64,000 bases of DNA from Taxawa tesnikishii (nom. ined.). Its lineage: Eukaryota > Ascomycota > Dothideomycetes > Dothideales. The position numbers and the translations under genes were made by a program. Location of the stretch: contig JAPDRO010000001.1 in assembly GCA_030247885.1 (NCBI GenBank), positions 1,302,001 through 1,366,000 of the forward strand, written 5' to 3'. Each line of letters begins with the position of its first letter. The stretch's first letter is position 1. The notes under the pieces were generated by a model. The model saw nothing but the letters and a program-made list of their open reading frames with translations, was not told the origin of the DNA and ran no database searches. Below are positions 33,301 to 45,000 of the stretch, in pieces.

Positions 33301-35746
33301 TTACACGTCCTCAAGTCCGATCCCGCGTACTGAGCCCAAGAATTCGGCGTTCTTCCCCTTTCCTTCCTCCGCCTGTTTCAACAGCTCGTCCACGTCGATC
33401 CCACCCTGGGTCAGATATCTTTCACTGACGCCCACATTGACCCTCTGGCTCAGCAACCCCTTCAACTCAGCCCTCAGCCCTGCAACCTCTGCCTTGCTCA
33501 CGCTTCTCGCCTCGCGCTCTTTCTTCTTGCGTCCAGCACCGCGTCCGCGCTTGCCCGGTGCATCGCGCTCAAACTCCTCGCTATCGTAATCCACGCCCAG
33601 ATCCTCAGCCGCCTGCCGCATGAACTCATCCTCGCTATTCTTCTTCTCCTTGGCCATGCTCACGTCCGCCAGCTGCTTGGCCAGCTGCGCGCGGGGCTTC
33701 AGGCGCGCCACCACGCGCCTGTCGATGTCCAGACTGCGGATGAAGTAGCCGTTCTTGGCCGCCTGCGACTTGTCGTCGTCGGAGGACGATCTGGCGGCCG
33801 CGACGTGCACTTTGGCGATGAGTCGCCGCACGCCCGCCACTTCTTCGGGCCCGCAGATGAGCACGCTTGATCCCTTTTCGCCGGCGCGTGCTGTGCGTCC
33901 GGAGCGGTGCACGTACGTGTCCGCGGTGCGTGGGAGGTGGTAGTGGATGACGAGCTGCACGTTTGGAATGTCGAGACCGCGCGCCGCGACGTCGGTAGCG
34001 ACGAGGATCGAGCCGGAGTTGGACGCTTTGCTGCCATCCTGCTGGGTTCGAGAGACAGCTGAGAAGCGCTCAACAGACCGTAGACGCGCCTTCTGCGCCA
34101 TCTGTGAGTGTAGAGGCAGCACGGGAAGCTGCAGGTTTTGAAGTAAAGGAGTTAGACGCCGGACTGCGGAGATGGAGTTTGTGAAGACGAGGGTGCGAGT
34201 GTTGGGATGTAAGAGCAGCAATGCGTAGAGATAGAGATCCTGAAAGTTATCAGTGGCTGCGCGATGAAATCTCGATGCGATGAAAGGCTCACCTTCTCCG
34301 TGCCTGCACATTCCACTAATCCCTCTTTGAGTCCGACAGCCATCTGGTTGACTGGGCTGACATCAATGAACTTGGGCTTCTCTTCCCGGAAGTTCAGCTT
34401 CTTGATCAGGTACTCCATGCTCTCCTTCTGGTCCATAAGGTTAGCTCCAGCCTTGCCTTTGCCCTGGAGTTTCTGCTGCAGTCCACGGTGAAATGTGGCG
34501 GAGAAGACGAGAGTCTGCCTCGACCTTGCCTCACCGTCAGCCTCATCCTCATCACTGGTCTCTCCGGCTTCGTCGCCCGCAAGATCATCCTTTCGTTCTA
34601 AAGCGTTCAGAATTTCCTCAACCTCCTTGAAGTGACCCTGACTAAGCAACCTATCTGCTTCGTCAACGACCAGATACCGAATCTTCTTGAGCAGAGCCAT
34701 TAGACCTTGACCCCGCTAATAACCTCCCACAATCGTCCAGGAGTACCGATGATGACGTCTGCTGTTTTTAACAGTCTCTGTTGCTTGAGTAAGGAAAGAC
34801 CGCCAGTCAAAGTGACGATTGAAGGACCGCGCACTGCTAGGCCTGAACAAAGTGCCGTGAGATGCGCCGACAGTTGGTGCGCAAGTTCACGAGTAGGTGA
34901 CAGTATCAAAGCCAGTGGTGGTCTGCGATTGTCCTGGTTGTTGGTTGCGTCCTCCGTGTTGCCCTCGGGATGCAACTCGAGGAATCTTTCAAGAATGGGA
35001 ATGCCAAAGGCCAATGTTTTTCCGGAACCAGTCGTGGCCTTACCTATCACATCGTGACCTGCCAAGATCTCTGGTATAGCAGCTGTTTGGATTGGAGTTG
35101 GTTGGGCAAATCTCAGCTTCGAGAGGGAAGAAAGCGTATCCTCGGATAGTTTGAGTGGGCGCCATTCGGAAATGTCAGCACCCTCGTCCTCAGCTTCGTC
35201 CATCAGTTCCGCAAAGGCGCTAGTCGGAGTGATGGTCGGCGTTCGATCAGCTTTGGCATCTTTTTTGTTCTTCTTTTCCTTCTTCTGTTTCTTCTTCGGC
35301 GGCTGTTCCTGGGCTGCTCCATCCACAGGTGGCGACGCATCTTCTTCAACGCCGAATCCAGTCCACTCATCGCCATCATCCTCGGCATCTCCGACTTCGT
35401 TCCCCTCGCCTGAATCTTGCTTAGCATCCTCCTGCGCCCGCTTGCCCACGGCTTGGTAGGAGATTTTTCCCGAAGCATCTCTGATAACGTCCACATCATC
35501 AATCTCCTCTAAACCAAAAAAGCCCTCCATGTCTTCTAGGCGATCCGGCATAGACACTTCCTTCCACCCTTCTAGTTCGTCCAGACGCACATTCTTTTTA
35601 GTAGTCCGTAATTTCTTCTCTGCTGGTTGTGGCAATGCAGCTCCGTTCGATCTGACAAGATCACCACCTTCTAACCTTTGACGCTTTCTAGCTTTCATTG
35701 CCGCTACCTTGGCGGGCAGAGGCCTCTTGTTTTGAGTAGCCGCCAT
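33301..35746 (-). CDS. MAK5: DEAD-box ATP-dependent RNA helicase Mak5
   Basis: Two exons, 35746..34293 and 34239..33301, with a 53 bp intron. The ATG at 35746 ([21 protein letters not shown]) is used. A basic/acidic N-terminal extension of about 200 residues precedes the helicase core: Q motif [16 protein letters not shown], Walker [41 protein letters not shown] (DEAD box), VFSATFH (SAT), then [30 protein letters not shown] and [12 protein letters not shown]. The acidic insert after the DEAD box ([14 protein letters not shown]) is typical of Mak5. In yeast Mak5 acts in 60S subunit assembly in the nucleolus. One -1 frame change lies near 34703-34706 (a G run on the coding strand), between ISGVK and [11 protein letters not shown]. 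It shares a short upstream region with TRM7. Confidence 0.92.
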
Positions 35747-35932
35747 CGTGCTGAGGTTGTGTTTCGCCAAAAAAAATATTCACCTCATTAATGCGAGCGC
35801 AGGATCAAACTTCTTGGATGAAGTCTCAGGGACCGTGCGCAACGCCAACGCCAAGCCATAGACCACTGAACGACATTTTCGAGGGCGTGCAGACCGAGTT
35901 TCACTCCATTTGCCTTCCACGTTGTTGCAGTC
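35747..35932. promoter_or_regulatory. Shared divergent promoter of MAK5 and TRM7
   Basis: Only 186 bp separate the start codons of MAK5 (-) and TRM7 (+). An A-rich run (ccaaaaaaaatattcacc) lies close to the MAK5 side. A common promoter would couple a ribosome-assembly helicase with a tRNA methyltransferase; co-regulation is inferred. Confidence 0.6.
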
Positions 35933-37062
35933 ATGGGCAAATCATCTAAGGACAAGCGAGATGCTTACTACCGTCTTGCCAAAGAGCAAGGCTGGCGCGC
36001 TCGTAGTGCCTTCAAGCTGCTACAGCTCGACGAGGAATTCAACCTCTTTGAGGGTGTTACGCGGGTAGTCGATCTATGTGCTGCCCCAGGAAGTTGGAGT
36101 CAAGTCTTGTCCAGAGTGCTCATCAAAGGTGAGCGTGTTGGCAGGGCGGGCTGGGAGGACAAGCAGGCGAAAGAGAAGCTTGCACTGGCCGTTGACCGCA
36201 CTGTTGGTGGCACTGCAATAGCAGACACCAAACATCCAACCCCTGGGTTGCGGCCAAGGGACGGCAAGGACGTCAAAATTGTTGCCATCGACCTGCAGCC
36301 AATGTCTCCTTTGGAAGGTATAATCACTCTACGAGCGGACATCACGCATCCATCGACTATTCCTCTTCTCCTCAAGGCGCTCGATCCGGATACATTTGAC
36401 CCCACATCTGTGACTGCTTCGCAACCGGTGGATTTGGTACTTTCGGACGGGGCGCCCGACGTTACCGGGCTACACGACCTCGACATCTACGTGCAGTCAC
36501 AATTGCTCTGGGCAGCGCTCAATCTCGCACTCTGTGTCTTGAAACCGGGAGGCAAGTTTGTCGCGAAGATCTTCAGGGGTAAAGACGTGGATCTGCTTTA
36601 CGCGCAACTCAAGATCGTGTTTGAACGGGTCAGGGTGGCCAAACCTCGCAGCAGTCGCGCAAGCAGTGTTGAAGCTTTCGTCGTCTGCACCGGATTTTGT
36701 CCGCCTAAGGGCTTCAAGGCCAGTTTGGAGAACCCCTGGGCGCTGGAACCAAGCTGGAGCCCACGTCCGAGGTGTTGTCGGAGAGGACGAAGCCGCACCG
36801 ATTCGTCAGACCTGATGCAATCACGGAACTGGAGCTCGGTTCAGACGACGAGTTTGAGGATGAGAGTGAAGACAATCGTTGGATCGCTCCTTTCCTGGCT
36901 TGTGGTGACCTCTCTGCTTACGATGCAGACGCTTCCTACCACTTACCCAAGGACAGAGTGACACTGGACCCTGTTCAGCCACCCACTGCACCACCGTACA
37001 AGAAGGCGCTGGAGATGCGCAAAGCGGCCGGTGGAGCGTATGGCAAGACGAAGCTCACATGA
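35933..37062 (+). CDS. TRM7: tRNA 2'-O-ribose methyltransferase (FtsJ/RlmE family, Trm7)
   Basis: Single exon, start [36 protein letters not shown], the hallmark N-terminus of the Trm7/FTSJ1 group. SAM-binding motif I is [15 protein letters not shown]. The K-D-K-E catalytic set is visible as [29 protein letters not shown] and [12 protein letters not shown]. The enzyme methylates riboses 32 and 34 in the anticodon loop of tRNA-Phe, -Trp and -Leu with partner proteins Trm732 and Trm734. An insert (residues about 75-110, [20 protein letters not shown]) is longer than in yeast. One -1 frame change occurs at a CCCC run (36733-36736) after [10 protein letters not shown]; the tail then continues [20 protein letters not shown] and ends [10 protein letters not shown] at 37062. 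Confidence 0.92.
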
Positions 37063-37242
37063 ATGGCACACTTGATCCACACATTCAGTGGACCCCGGCA
37101 CTGGTCTCGCTCATGGATCGTTTCACGTTGTTGCAACGAGAGGCCTACCAAGCCTTATCCTTCCAAAACCCATTACAGCATCACCAAGAGGACCTGTACT
37201 CCTTCATCCTCCTCCTGCGTCGTATTGCTGGGTTGAGGGAGT

Positions 37243-37724
37243 TCAAGTGACGCCTCGCATACCAGTGCCAGTGGGGTTCGAAGCGGTTTTTATCAGGAGT
37301 GACGTAAGGAGCTTGAGTGGCGGCGCGTGTCCCAATTGGTTCGTGCCCAACTGCACCTCGTACCCGTCCTTGGTCAGCGCCGGCGGGTGGCCCAGGATGC
37401 CTGCGCTGAGGAGGAGGATGTCGAGCCTGGTCGTGGACGCGAGGAGGGGTTTTGGCAGCACTTTCGATGGAATCGAACGAGGCCAACTCGAGTCTGAAGA
37501 AGGATACGGACACGCCCCAAGACTGCTTCTTTTACCTCGGCGACCGCAGCGTTGCCCTTCTTGGCGTTGCGGGATGCCACCGATATTTGGGACGGGTTGT
37601 GCTTGGCGAGCTCGAGAGCTGAATGTTTACCAAGATCGGTGTTGGCGCCGGTGGTGAAGATGACCTTGCCCGCAAGGGAAGGAATGTCTTTGCCTGGGTC
37701 GAATGAGACAAATTTGGAAGCCAT
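37243..37724 (-). pseudogene. Truncated SDR relic (retinol-dehydrogenase-like)
   Basis: Starts at 37724 with MASKFVSFDPGKDIPSLAGKV then VIFTTGANTDLGKHSALELA, the NAD(P) loop of an SDR (TGxxxGxG with Thr-Asp in the middle). SVASRNAKKGNAAVAEVK and RLELASFDSI follow, then LDILLLSAGILGHPPALTKDGYEVQLGTNQLGH, the NAG-equivalent region. The frame changes twice (near 37520 and near 37440), here in the +1 sense, unlike elsewhere in the window. The sequence stops being SDR-like after about 37260, so the YxxxK half is missing. It lies against the 3' end of TRM7. A TATA-like stretch (tttatatagg, about 37800) sits upstream. I read it as a decayed 5' half of a gene. Confidence 0.6.
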
Positions 37725-38073
37725 GGTGGTGCATATGAATGCTTGGTGGCTGTGAGGTATGGGACTTGATCTACAGAGGAGGGTATGGTCTTGCTGGGTT
37801 TATATAGGCGGCAGGCTCGCTGTTGTCGGACTTAAGAGTGGCCCAGTATACAGGAAAAACTGGTCCGTAGATGTGCCTGGCGTGCCGTTGTGCTGGGTCG
37901 TCGCTAACGGAGGATCAGACAACAGTTTGTTGGCCATGCCGATTCCCAAGGGCAAACGGATTTACATGAAGCTAGCGAATTTCACGAAACATACAAACTG
38001 TTACACGTAAAAAGCTGGATTTGGGGTATCATATGAAGAGAAAAAGCAGTCAAAAGGGCGATAGGGCAGGGCC
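37725..38073. other. Intergenic, no gene seen
   Basis: About 350 bp between the SDR relic start and the 3' end of the SP-RING gene. A TATA-like stretch near 37800 faces the relic. Nothing else seen. Confidence 0.45.
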
Positions 38074-41000
38074 TCAGTCGCTGTCAATCTCGATAACATC
38101 CACCGATTTCTTAGGCGTAGCACTTGCAGCCCCTTCATCATCCTTCCTCTGTTCTGTAGTCTCGTCCTCGTCTTCTGCTCTCGCATCGATCGGATCAATC
38201 CTGGGCTTCCAGCTCCCATCGCTCTCCACCACAATGGCCCTCGTGTCGAGCATTCTCTTTGCCTCCAAGTCCGCCCTGACGCGTACGAGGAACCCGTCCA
38301 CCACGAGCTTGTTGGGCCGGACGTCGCCATTGCAGAAAGGACACTTCCAGACGTCGACCTGCGAGAACGCGCCTTTGGAGACGGTGGGTCGCGTTTCCAG
38401 GAACATAGCGAGGTCGAATGCCTGTCTGTGCGCGCAGGACTCTCCGCGCACGGGCAGATCGAAGATGCGTGCGTTGCTGAAGGGCTCGAAGAGTGGGATA
38501 GTAATGTTGGTTTGCAGTACCATAATTTCGTCGTCACCGTCTCGAGCACCGGACCTTGATAGTGACGATTTGATGTTCGCAAGCACATCAACGTCGGAAA
38601 CAGTGGCATGCGCTGTGCGATCTTGCTTGATCGCGTCGCCACTGGCGAAGAGCACAGTCTCCACAGCTACGGCGTAGCGGAAAGGTGTTTTGTCCGCAGA
38701 GGTGCGGTTGACAAGGACGGTAAGGACGTTTTCACCGGGACGCAGGACGTTGGTAATATCGATGGGGAGCTCCCTGCCATGCTGCAGCTTCCGGCGGGCT
38801 TCGAGGACAGTGCCATTAAGCTTGAAAAAGAAAATGTTCCCATACGCTCTCCAGAGTTGCCCAGAGATCGTCTGTAAGCTCGTCCGGCGTTGACAGGCGC
38901 AGTTTACAGCATTTCAATCGAAACTGGCGGGAACAGGAGTCGACGGATTTTGTTCCGGCTGTGCCGTTGTCTGGGACCTGAAGTTTTGGCGGCGGATCCA
39001 GCTCTGCTGCGTCCACGATGAAGCGAAACTCTTGCACAGAGAGCTTTTCAGAGAGTTGCTTGGGGAGCAGTGCAAAACCGTCCACATAGCGGTAGAGTCG
39101 TTCCAAAGAGGATTGTCCAGACATCAGTGTCCTGGCCCTGAGGATAGGACTTCTAAGGTGAGCCTGGTGAAGGGCCGCGCGGCCAGGGTCCGGTCGCGCT
39201 GGTATCATTGGCCGAAAGCCTTCTGGCGGAACGAAGGGAGTTGGCTTCTGCAGTGGCAGCGGCCTACCGATAGCCAAGTTGTTCAGGTGAGGCAAACCTG
39301 GATTTGGCCGAGTCGTCATATTTCCCACCGCGTTAAGTGCTTGGACACGGAGTATCTGGCCTGAAGTACCGAACTGGGAGCTAGCATTCGTTTGAGGTGC
39401 AGGCCTGGCAGCGCCGGAATTCGCTTGCTGGGGTGGCGCCTGCACCCCAATGTTGTATGAAGTCGATGCTGGCAGCTGCGCTTGGTTAAACGGCAGGGTG
39501 TGAACCTGCACGTTGTTGGAAGTCATGTTGCCAAACGGTGTATGACCGAAACATTGAGGCTGCATTGGTATGCCGGCGTTTGTTGGAGTGCCGTGCATGT
39601 TTGGGAGGACGCGTGGCAGTGTCTGCATCGGACCGTAGGGTGGGTTATATCCGTGCAGTGCGATCTGGCCGCCGAGCTGGCCGTGGTTCAGTGGTATTGC
39701 ACCGAACGGGGCCACTTCATTCTGATGCACGCCAGCTGCTTGCCGGGATTGCTGTCGATGGCGATGCGGTTGCTGCTGCAGTGGCACATGGCGTTGGTAG
39801 AGCTGTTTGTATTGGTTGCGGGCTTCGTTCGCAGCTTCAGTACCTAAGCTTCCATGGTCGAAGTAGTTACGCTTATGGGTGTTGAACATAGACCATGCCT
39901 CTTTCGCGAAGGGGTTGATGCTCTGAACTCCCCAGGCGGCGGTTAGAATATAGAAAAACAACACCTTCTGGAGGATAGGCGATGACACCCCAAAATGTCG
40001 AACATATCCTGGAAAAGAGGTAGAGTCTTCTCCGCGGTAAAGTAGTCCCGCATAGCGGCAAGCCTGTTCTGCAGACAATTTAGCGTGAAAGAAGCGGTAG
40101 CAAAGAGATCTTTCAGAGGCCCGAGACCGAGTTTCTGCCTCAAATGTTTGAGTGACATTGGGAAGTTGTTGAAGAACTCGATCACTGGAGCGCTCAATGC
40201 AGCAGCCGGGGAAAGGATCCGGTCCAACATGAGGAAATTCTCACGTGTGAAGGAGTTCAGGGCCTGTGCTAGGTCCTGGGAAACAGGTCCGGTATGAGAG
40301 CAGACCGAGAGCAGATTTAGCACCATAAAGCCAGTGTCTCCAGCCTCTACCGCTTCACGCAGTAGATTTAGTCTTGAGGTATCGGCTCTGGTCCAGCGCG
40401 GTGACGGGAACCTACGATCCACGAATTCAATTACCCGGGGAGGCATGCTTCCCGCGAGAAGATGTTCGAAACATTGTGGGGTGCTGCCTGGTCGTGAGGC
40501 TGTTCAATGAATGGGAATGCACGTGAGCTGTTCGTCCTGGAGACATTCGGTTCCTGTACTGCAGACGAGCGTTGTCCGTCAGGGATGCCACATCCAATCG
40601 GGAGGCCCTGCGCCAGCGCTTGTACAGGCAGGCCAGCGCTTGCTGCCAGTTCGCTGCTGAAGCGGTACCAGGGTTGCCCATCCTGTGCGGATGCAGTGTT
40701 CATAGTTTCCTGGTCATCACTTGGGGCGGGCGACGGTAGTGTAACCACCCCTGAACTTCCTGTTTGGTCGCTGCGCGCTCCTGTCGTTGTCTCTTTTGAG
40801 GAACCGCTACGCGACTCTGCTGTCTGAAGCCCAAACCCAACGCTGCCGTTATGGTGAGTGTGCGACCCCGAATGGTTGTGGCCTGTCATAAATTCCCCAC
40901 CGCCTCTTAGATTTGGTGATCGCGTGTTATTGTCTGACGAGCGGCGTGACACAGCGTCGTTTGCAGGGGTTGGAAGAGGAGTAGGCGCAGGAATAGTTCG

Positions 41001-41216
41001 CATTGCCTGTCGGCCATTGGAGCTAGATATAACCCGGTGCCGCCGAGGCACAGTTAGCGGTGTTGGGTTCAAGGCCTGAAAGTCTGGCGGCGGATGAGCC
41101 ATCCATGAGTGCTGGGGAGAGCCCATGAACAGCCTTGTCGTCTCATTTGAGGCGTCGATGTCTGCAGGCATGTCTATCCTGCGACGTTTGTTCGGCGGTG
41201 ATGTAGCCGATGGCAT
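38074..41216 (-). CDS. SIZ/PIAS-type SP-RING (MIZ zinc finger) protein, probable SUMO E3 ligase
   Basis: Starts MPSATSPPNKRRRIDMPADID at 41216. A disordered N-terminal third is followed by a helical region (RVIEFVDRRF to GPLKDLFATASFTLNCLQNRL), a long Gln/Pro/Asn-rich linker (QLYQRHVPLQQQPHRHRQQ), then a PINIT-like part ending LEARRKLQHGRELPIDITNVL. The SP-RING near residue 920 reads IFDLPVRGESCAHRQAFDLAMFLE, then VWKCPFCNGDVRPNKLVVDGF. The zinc ligands C, H and CxxC are present, although the usual Cys of the QCFD element is Ala. The last residues SVDVIEIDSD form a good SUMO-interacting motif (hydrophobic VIEI plus acidic flank). Three -1 frame changes, all at 4-5 base runs (40437-40440, 39988-39991, 38825-38829), separate otherwise continuous protein. 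About 1047 residues, no introns seen. Confidence 0.78.
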
Positions 41217-41455
41217 GGTGAATGTATCATCCAAATGGAAGCATTGGCTGGTGCAGGTCAACTGAGGACAAAGTCACAGTCACAGTGCATGCTGCGGAAG
41301 AGCGAGAGTTCCTGGAGTGAGTCGAACTACCTTGATTGGCAGGAGGCGGCAAGAGACATTCAAGCGATATATGTGGGTTTGGGCAAACGCGACCGGATAG
41401 CGACAGCAGCAGCAGCATCTGATTTTGATTACTGCGAGAGGGAAGAAGGGTAGCT

Positions 41456-41491
41456 ATGTATACAGCTATATATACAGCTATATATACAGCT
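41456..41491. repeat. 12-bp tandem repeat (tatatatacagc), about 3 units
   Basis: Three near-perfect copies of a 12-mer containing TATATA followed by the palindromic CAGCTG-like end. Lies about 240 bp upstream of the SP-RING gene start and could supply TATA elements. Confidence 0.75.
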
Positions 41492-41624
41492 GCATGGAAG
41501 CCAGGGATTGTGATGTAGCAGACGAGGAGAGAAGTGACGGGTCATCTTTTACTTGGCGTAACCGAGGGAGGAAGTCGCGTCGCCTGTCGCATGCTTCACT
41601 TCCACTTTCACTTTCTGATCTGCC

Positions 41625-41657
41625 GGGCAGTCGCGACCGGGTAGTCGCGACCGGGTA
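41625..41657. repeat. 15-bp direct repeat (agtcgcgaccgggt), 2 copies
   Basis: Two adjacent copies; each contains the palindrome TCGCGA. Possible tandem factor-binding site; no known match. Confidence 0.7.
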
Positions 41658-41728
41658 TGCGCACAGACAGATCGTGCAGGACGTCCCGGGCTTTTTGCAA
41701 CGGAAAGATGTTCGTTCAATACATGTAC

Positions 41729-41759
41729 GGGTAAATGGTAAATGGTAAATGGTAAACGG
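41729..41759. repeat. 7-bp tandem repeat (ggtaaat), about 4 units
   Basis: Four copies of GGTAAAT/GGTAAAC in a row, about 310 bp upstream of the Boi2-like start. Confidence 0.8.
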
Positions 41760-42070
41760 CATCGTCGGCGTTCGGCCCCCAGTTTGACTTTTGACTTTCG
41801 ACTTTACTATTCTTGATTAGCTTTAGCACAGGTACCGCCGCGACGGGTCTACCGTTACCTCTCATCAATTGCTCCGCTTCACCCTCAGCCATCTATTATT
41901 TCCACCTGCTCTCCTTCCGCGCATCCATACTCGCCTGTTTCGCGTCGAACCAGTGTGTCCGCTGTCCACCGCGACACCGCTCAACCAACCCTTCAATGTC
42001 CCACCCGCCTCACCGCTCGTTGTATTGCTAAACCGGAGCTGGCTCGCCGCCAGGGCAGGACGTCGACACC

Positions 42071-45000
42071 ATGGCCTCAAGGCAGACAAGCGATCCGCAC
42101 CAGGTTCCGCCCGGCTCGATACTGCTCGTCATTCGTATGTAGACATCGCAATTCCGGGGTATGAAAAGATAGCGTTAAGGGGACGACTGGGGAGCGAAGT
42201 GAAACACCGAGGGCTTGAACAAGTGGGCTAGGTCGCCTTAGAAGAAGATTGGGCTGACTGGACTTTTGCCATACAGACGACTTCAATGCGCGCAGTCCTG
42301 ATGAGCTGAGTCTCGCCAAAGGGGATCGCATCGAGTTGATCGAGCGAGATGACGACTTTGGTGATGGCTGGTTCCTAGGCCGCCATATGGTAAACGGCAA
42401 CACTGGCCTCTTCCCTGAAGGTCAGTTCCTAAGAATATCACTGCATATCAGGTGTCTTATGGCTGACTCCACGTAGTATATACGACGCCTGCGCCCAAGG
42501 GTACCCTGCTCACCGGGAATCACCCACGCAACACACAGGCTGCTACTGCCGGGGCTGCCAACGTCAAGCAACAGTCCGAAAACGGCAGACTGTCACCACT
42601 GGCTCAGTCAGCCCAGGATGCCAGACAGTCGCAGGTCAATGCCCCGCCAAGTGGTGCAACACGCTACTCTGGCGACCTTGCGGGGCAGAGGCCAGCCAGT
42701 TCTGCTGGTGTGCAGCAGTCTGCAGCGTCACCTCTCGCCCAAACAACACTCCGTACTTCGTTGGCTCCGTCGCAACGGGCTTCCAGCGTGCTCAATCAGG
42801 ACAGCCCCGTCATGCATGAGACTTTGAGTGTCATAAACGAACACATTACAGACATGCACGCGCCCAGACAGAGCTACAATAGGAGGAGTTCAAGGAACGA
42901 TGCCGAAAGCGTCTACAGCAACCAACCTGGCAGCCGCTTGTCGTACATTAATGGGCATGAGACGGATGAAGAAGAGTACCATCTCCACACGGAAGCTGAG
43001 GTCATGGCTTGGACGCCCGCGAGGGTTGCCGAATACCTAGAGGACCAGGGTGTCGAGAAACAGCACTGCGAGGTTTTTCAGGAACAGGAGATATCTGGCG
43101 AAGTGTTGTTGGCAATGGAGCAATCTGCAATCTTCATCAAGGAATTCGAGCTGGGTTCAGTCGGACGCAGACTGAAGACATGGCAAAAGATCAGGGCGTT
43201 GCAAGATGAGGTGCGCGCTTCTGCGTCTCCCTCAGTCGCTCGCAGCGTTTCAGACTATTCAGGAGTGGGCGACGAAGCAAGCGATGCGGGGAGGAAAAGG
43301 AGCGTATCGAGCGCCGCAGGTCTACCGCGGATTCCTAATTTGATGGAGAAACCAAGCTCCCAGGCGAGAACAAGCCAGGATGGCAGGAACAGTGTGATGC
43401 AACATCCCAACACAGCTTCAACATACTCGCCCTTGCAGACAATGACATCCTTCAGCGCTCGGCCGGAGAGCACAGTCAGGCCTTCAGCGGCATCCATTCG
43501 GGAGATGAACCATTCGCGGAGACACTCTTCGATTGATCAAGGTGTGCCAACAATCGAGACGTCATCGCCTGGTCGTCAATCTCATCGCAAACAGCCGTCC
43601 TTGGATAAGGCTTGGACTATGGGAGGCGCACCGAACACAACCAACAACCGTCGTATCTCGTCTGCTCACGCACATAGTGTCAGTCTTAGCAGTGCACAAC
43701 TCGACGGCCAACAGGCACGCACCCGGAGCTCCACGTTTGTCGCCTCACCCACGGATTTGGACTTGGATCGCGGCTATTTTTCCGGAAATGAAGTTGATAA
43801 TCGCAACAAACGCAACGTTCTTCAAAAGCGGTCCAGTGCCACTCCATCATATGAGCACAGCCCTAGCATAACCAACAATACGGCAAGGACAAGTGTGCAC
43901 AAGGCTCCCGGAAGAGTCGCGTCTACCGACTCGATTCGTGAGCCAGTTTCACCGTTATCTCCTGCAGCGTCCCATTATTACGGTTTCAGCAAGCCTAATG
44001 GTACACGGATCATGAGCAGCCCGCAGATGCAGTCAAAGTCTCTGAAGACATATCAAGACTCAGCCTCGCCCGTCGTTACTAAACTCGAATACAGCGCCCC
44101 AAGTTTGGATGCCATTGCTCGATCACCGACCATCGCCGACTCCGATACGTCGTCGGTGAACGCCACTCCACCGCCAGCCTCCCACAATCTCTCCTTCTTC
44201 TCCAAGCCTCGTGCTGGTGGCATGCGTATCACTTCGGAGGCTGTGACCCAGAACGAAAAGGCTATGGCTACTGTGCCCGAGAGAAAGCCCTCAAAGGACT
44301 CACCGATCGCGTCACCAACCCGCACAGGATCCACTACACCCTCCACAGATGCACGCTCGTTTGACCTCCAGAAGGTGGATGTTCAGTCCCGGGCGTCCGG
44401 AGGCTCTTCTACCGGGCTTGCTCCGCCACCTGCTACCACACGCAGCCGACCCAAGGCCAAAACCAAGAAGGACACATCTGCGTATACGCGAGGTTTAGAG
44501 AAGAAGACCCCTGCCGAACAAATGGTCGGATGCGACTACAGCGGGTGGATGAAGAAGCGCTCCTCGAACATCGTGGCAACGTGGAAACCTCGGCTTTTTG
44601 TACTGCGCGGTCGACGACTGTCGTACTACTATTCTGAGAACGACAAGGAAGAAAAAGGCCTCATCGACATTTCCTCCCACCGTGTTCTGCCTGCCGAGAG
44701 TGAAAAGTTGACCGGGCTAGTCGCATCCCTGACCGGCGCTTCGTCGCCCGTGTCGCCTACAAACGCGAAGACACCTACAACAGCGGCCACTGATCTCGCC
44801 AAGAACCCTCCGCCATCTTCGGCTGGCGACCAAGGCCTCTTCATCTTCAAGCTTGTGCCGCCGCGCCAGGGTCTGAGCAAAGCTGTCAACTTCACCAAAC
44901 CCACCGTTCACTACTTTGCCGTTAACAGTAGGCAAGAAGGCCGGCTATGGATGGCGGCGCTCATGAAAGCCACCATTGACTACGACGCCAACAACAAGGT

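Larger units (their letters stand above)
41217..42070. other. Shared upstream region with short tandem repeats
   Basis: About 850 bp between the divergent starts of the SP-RING gene (-) and the Boi2-like gene (+). It holds three different short tandem arrays, listed separately, but no recognisable gene. Confidence 0.55.
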
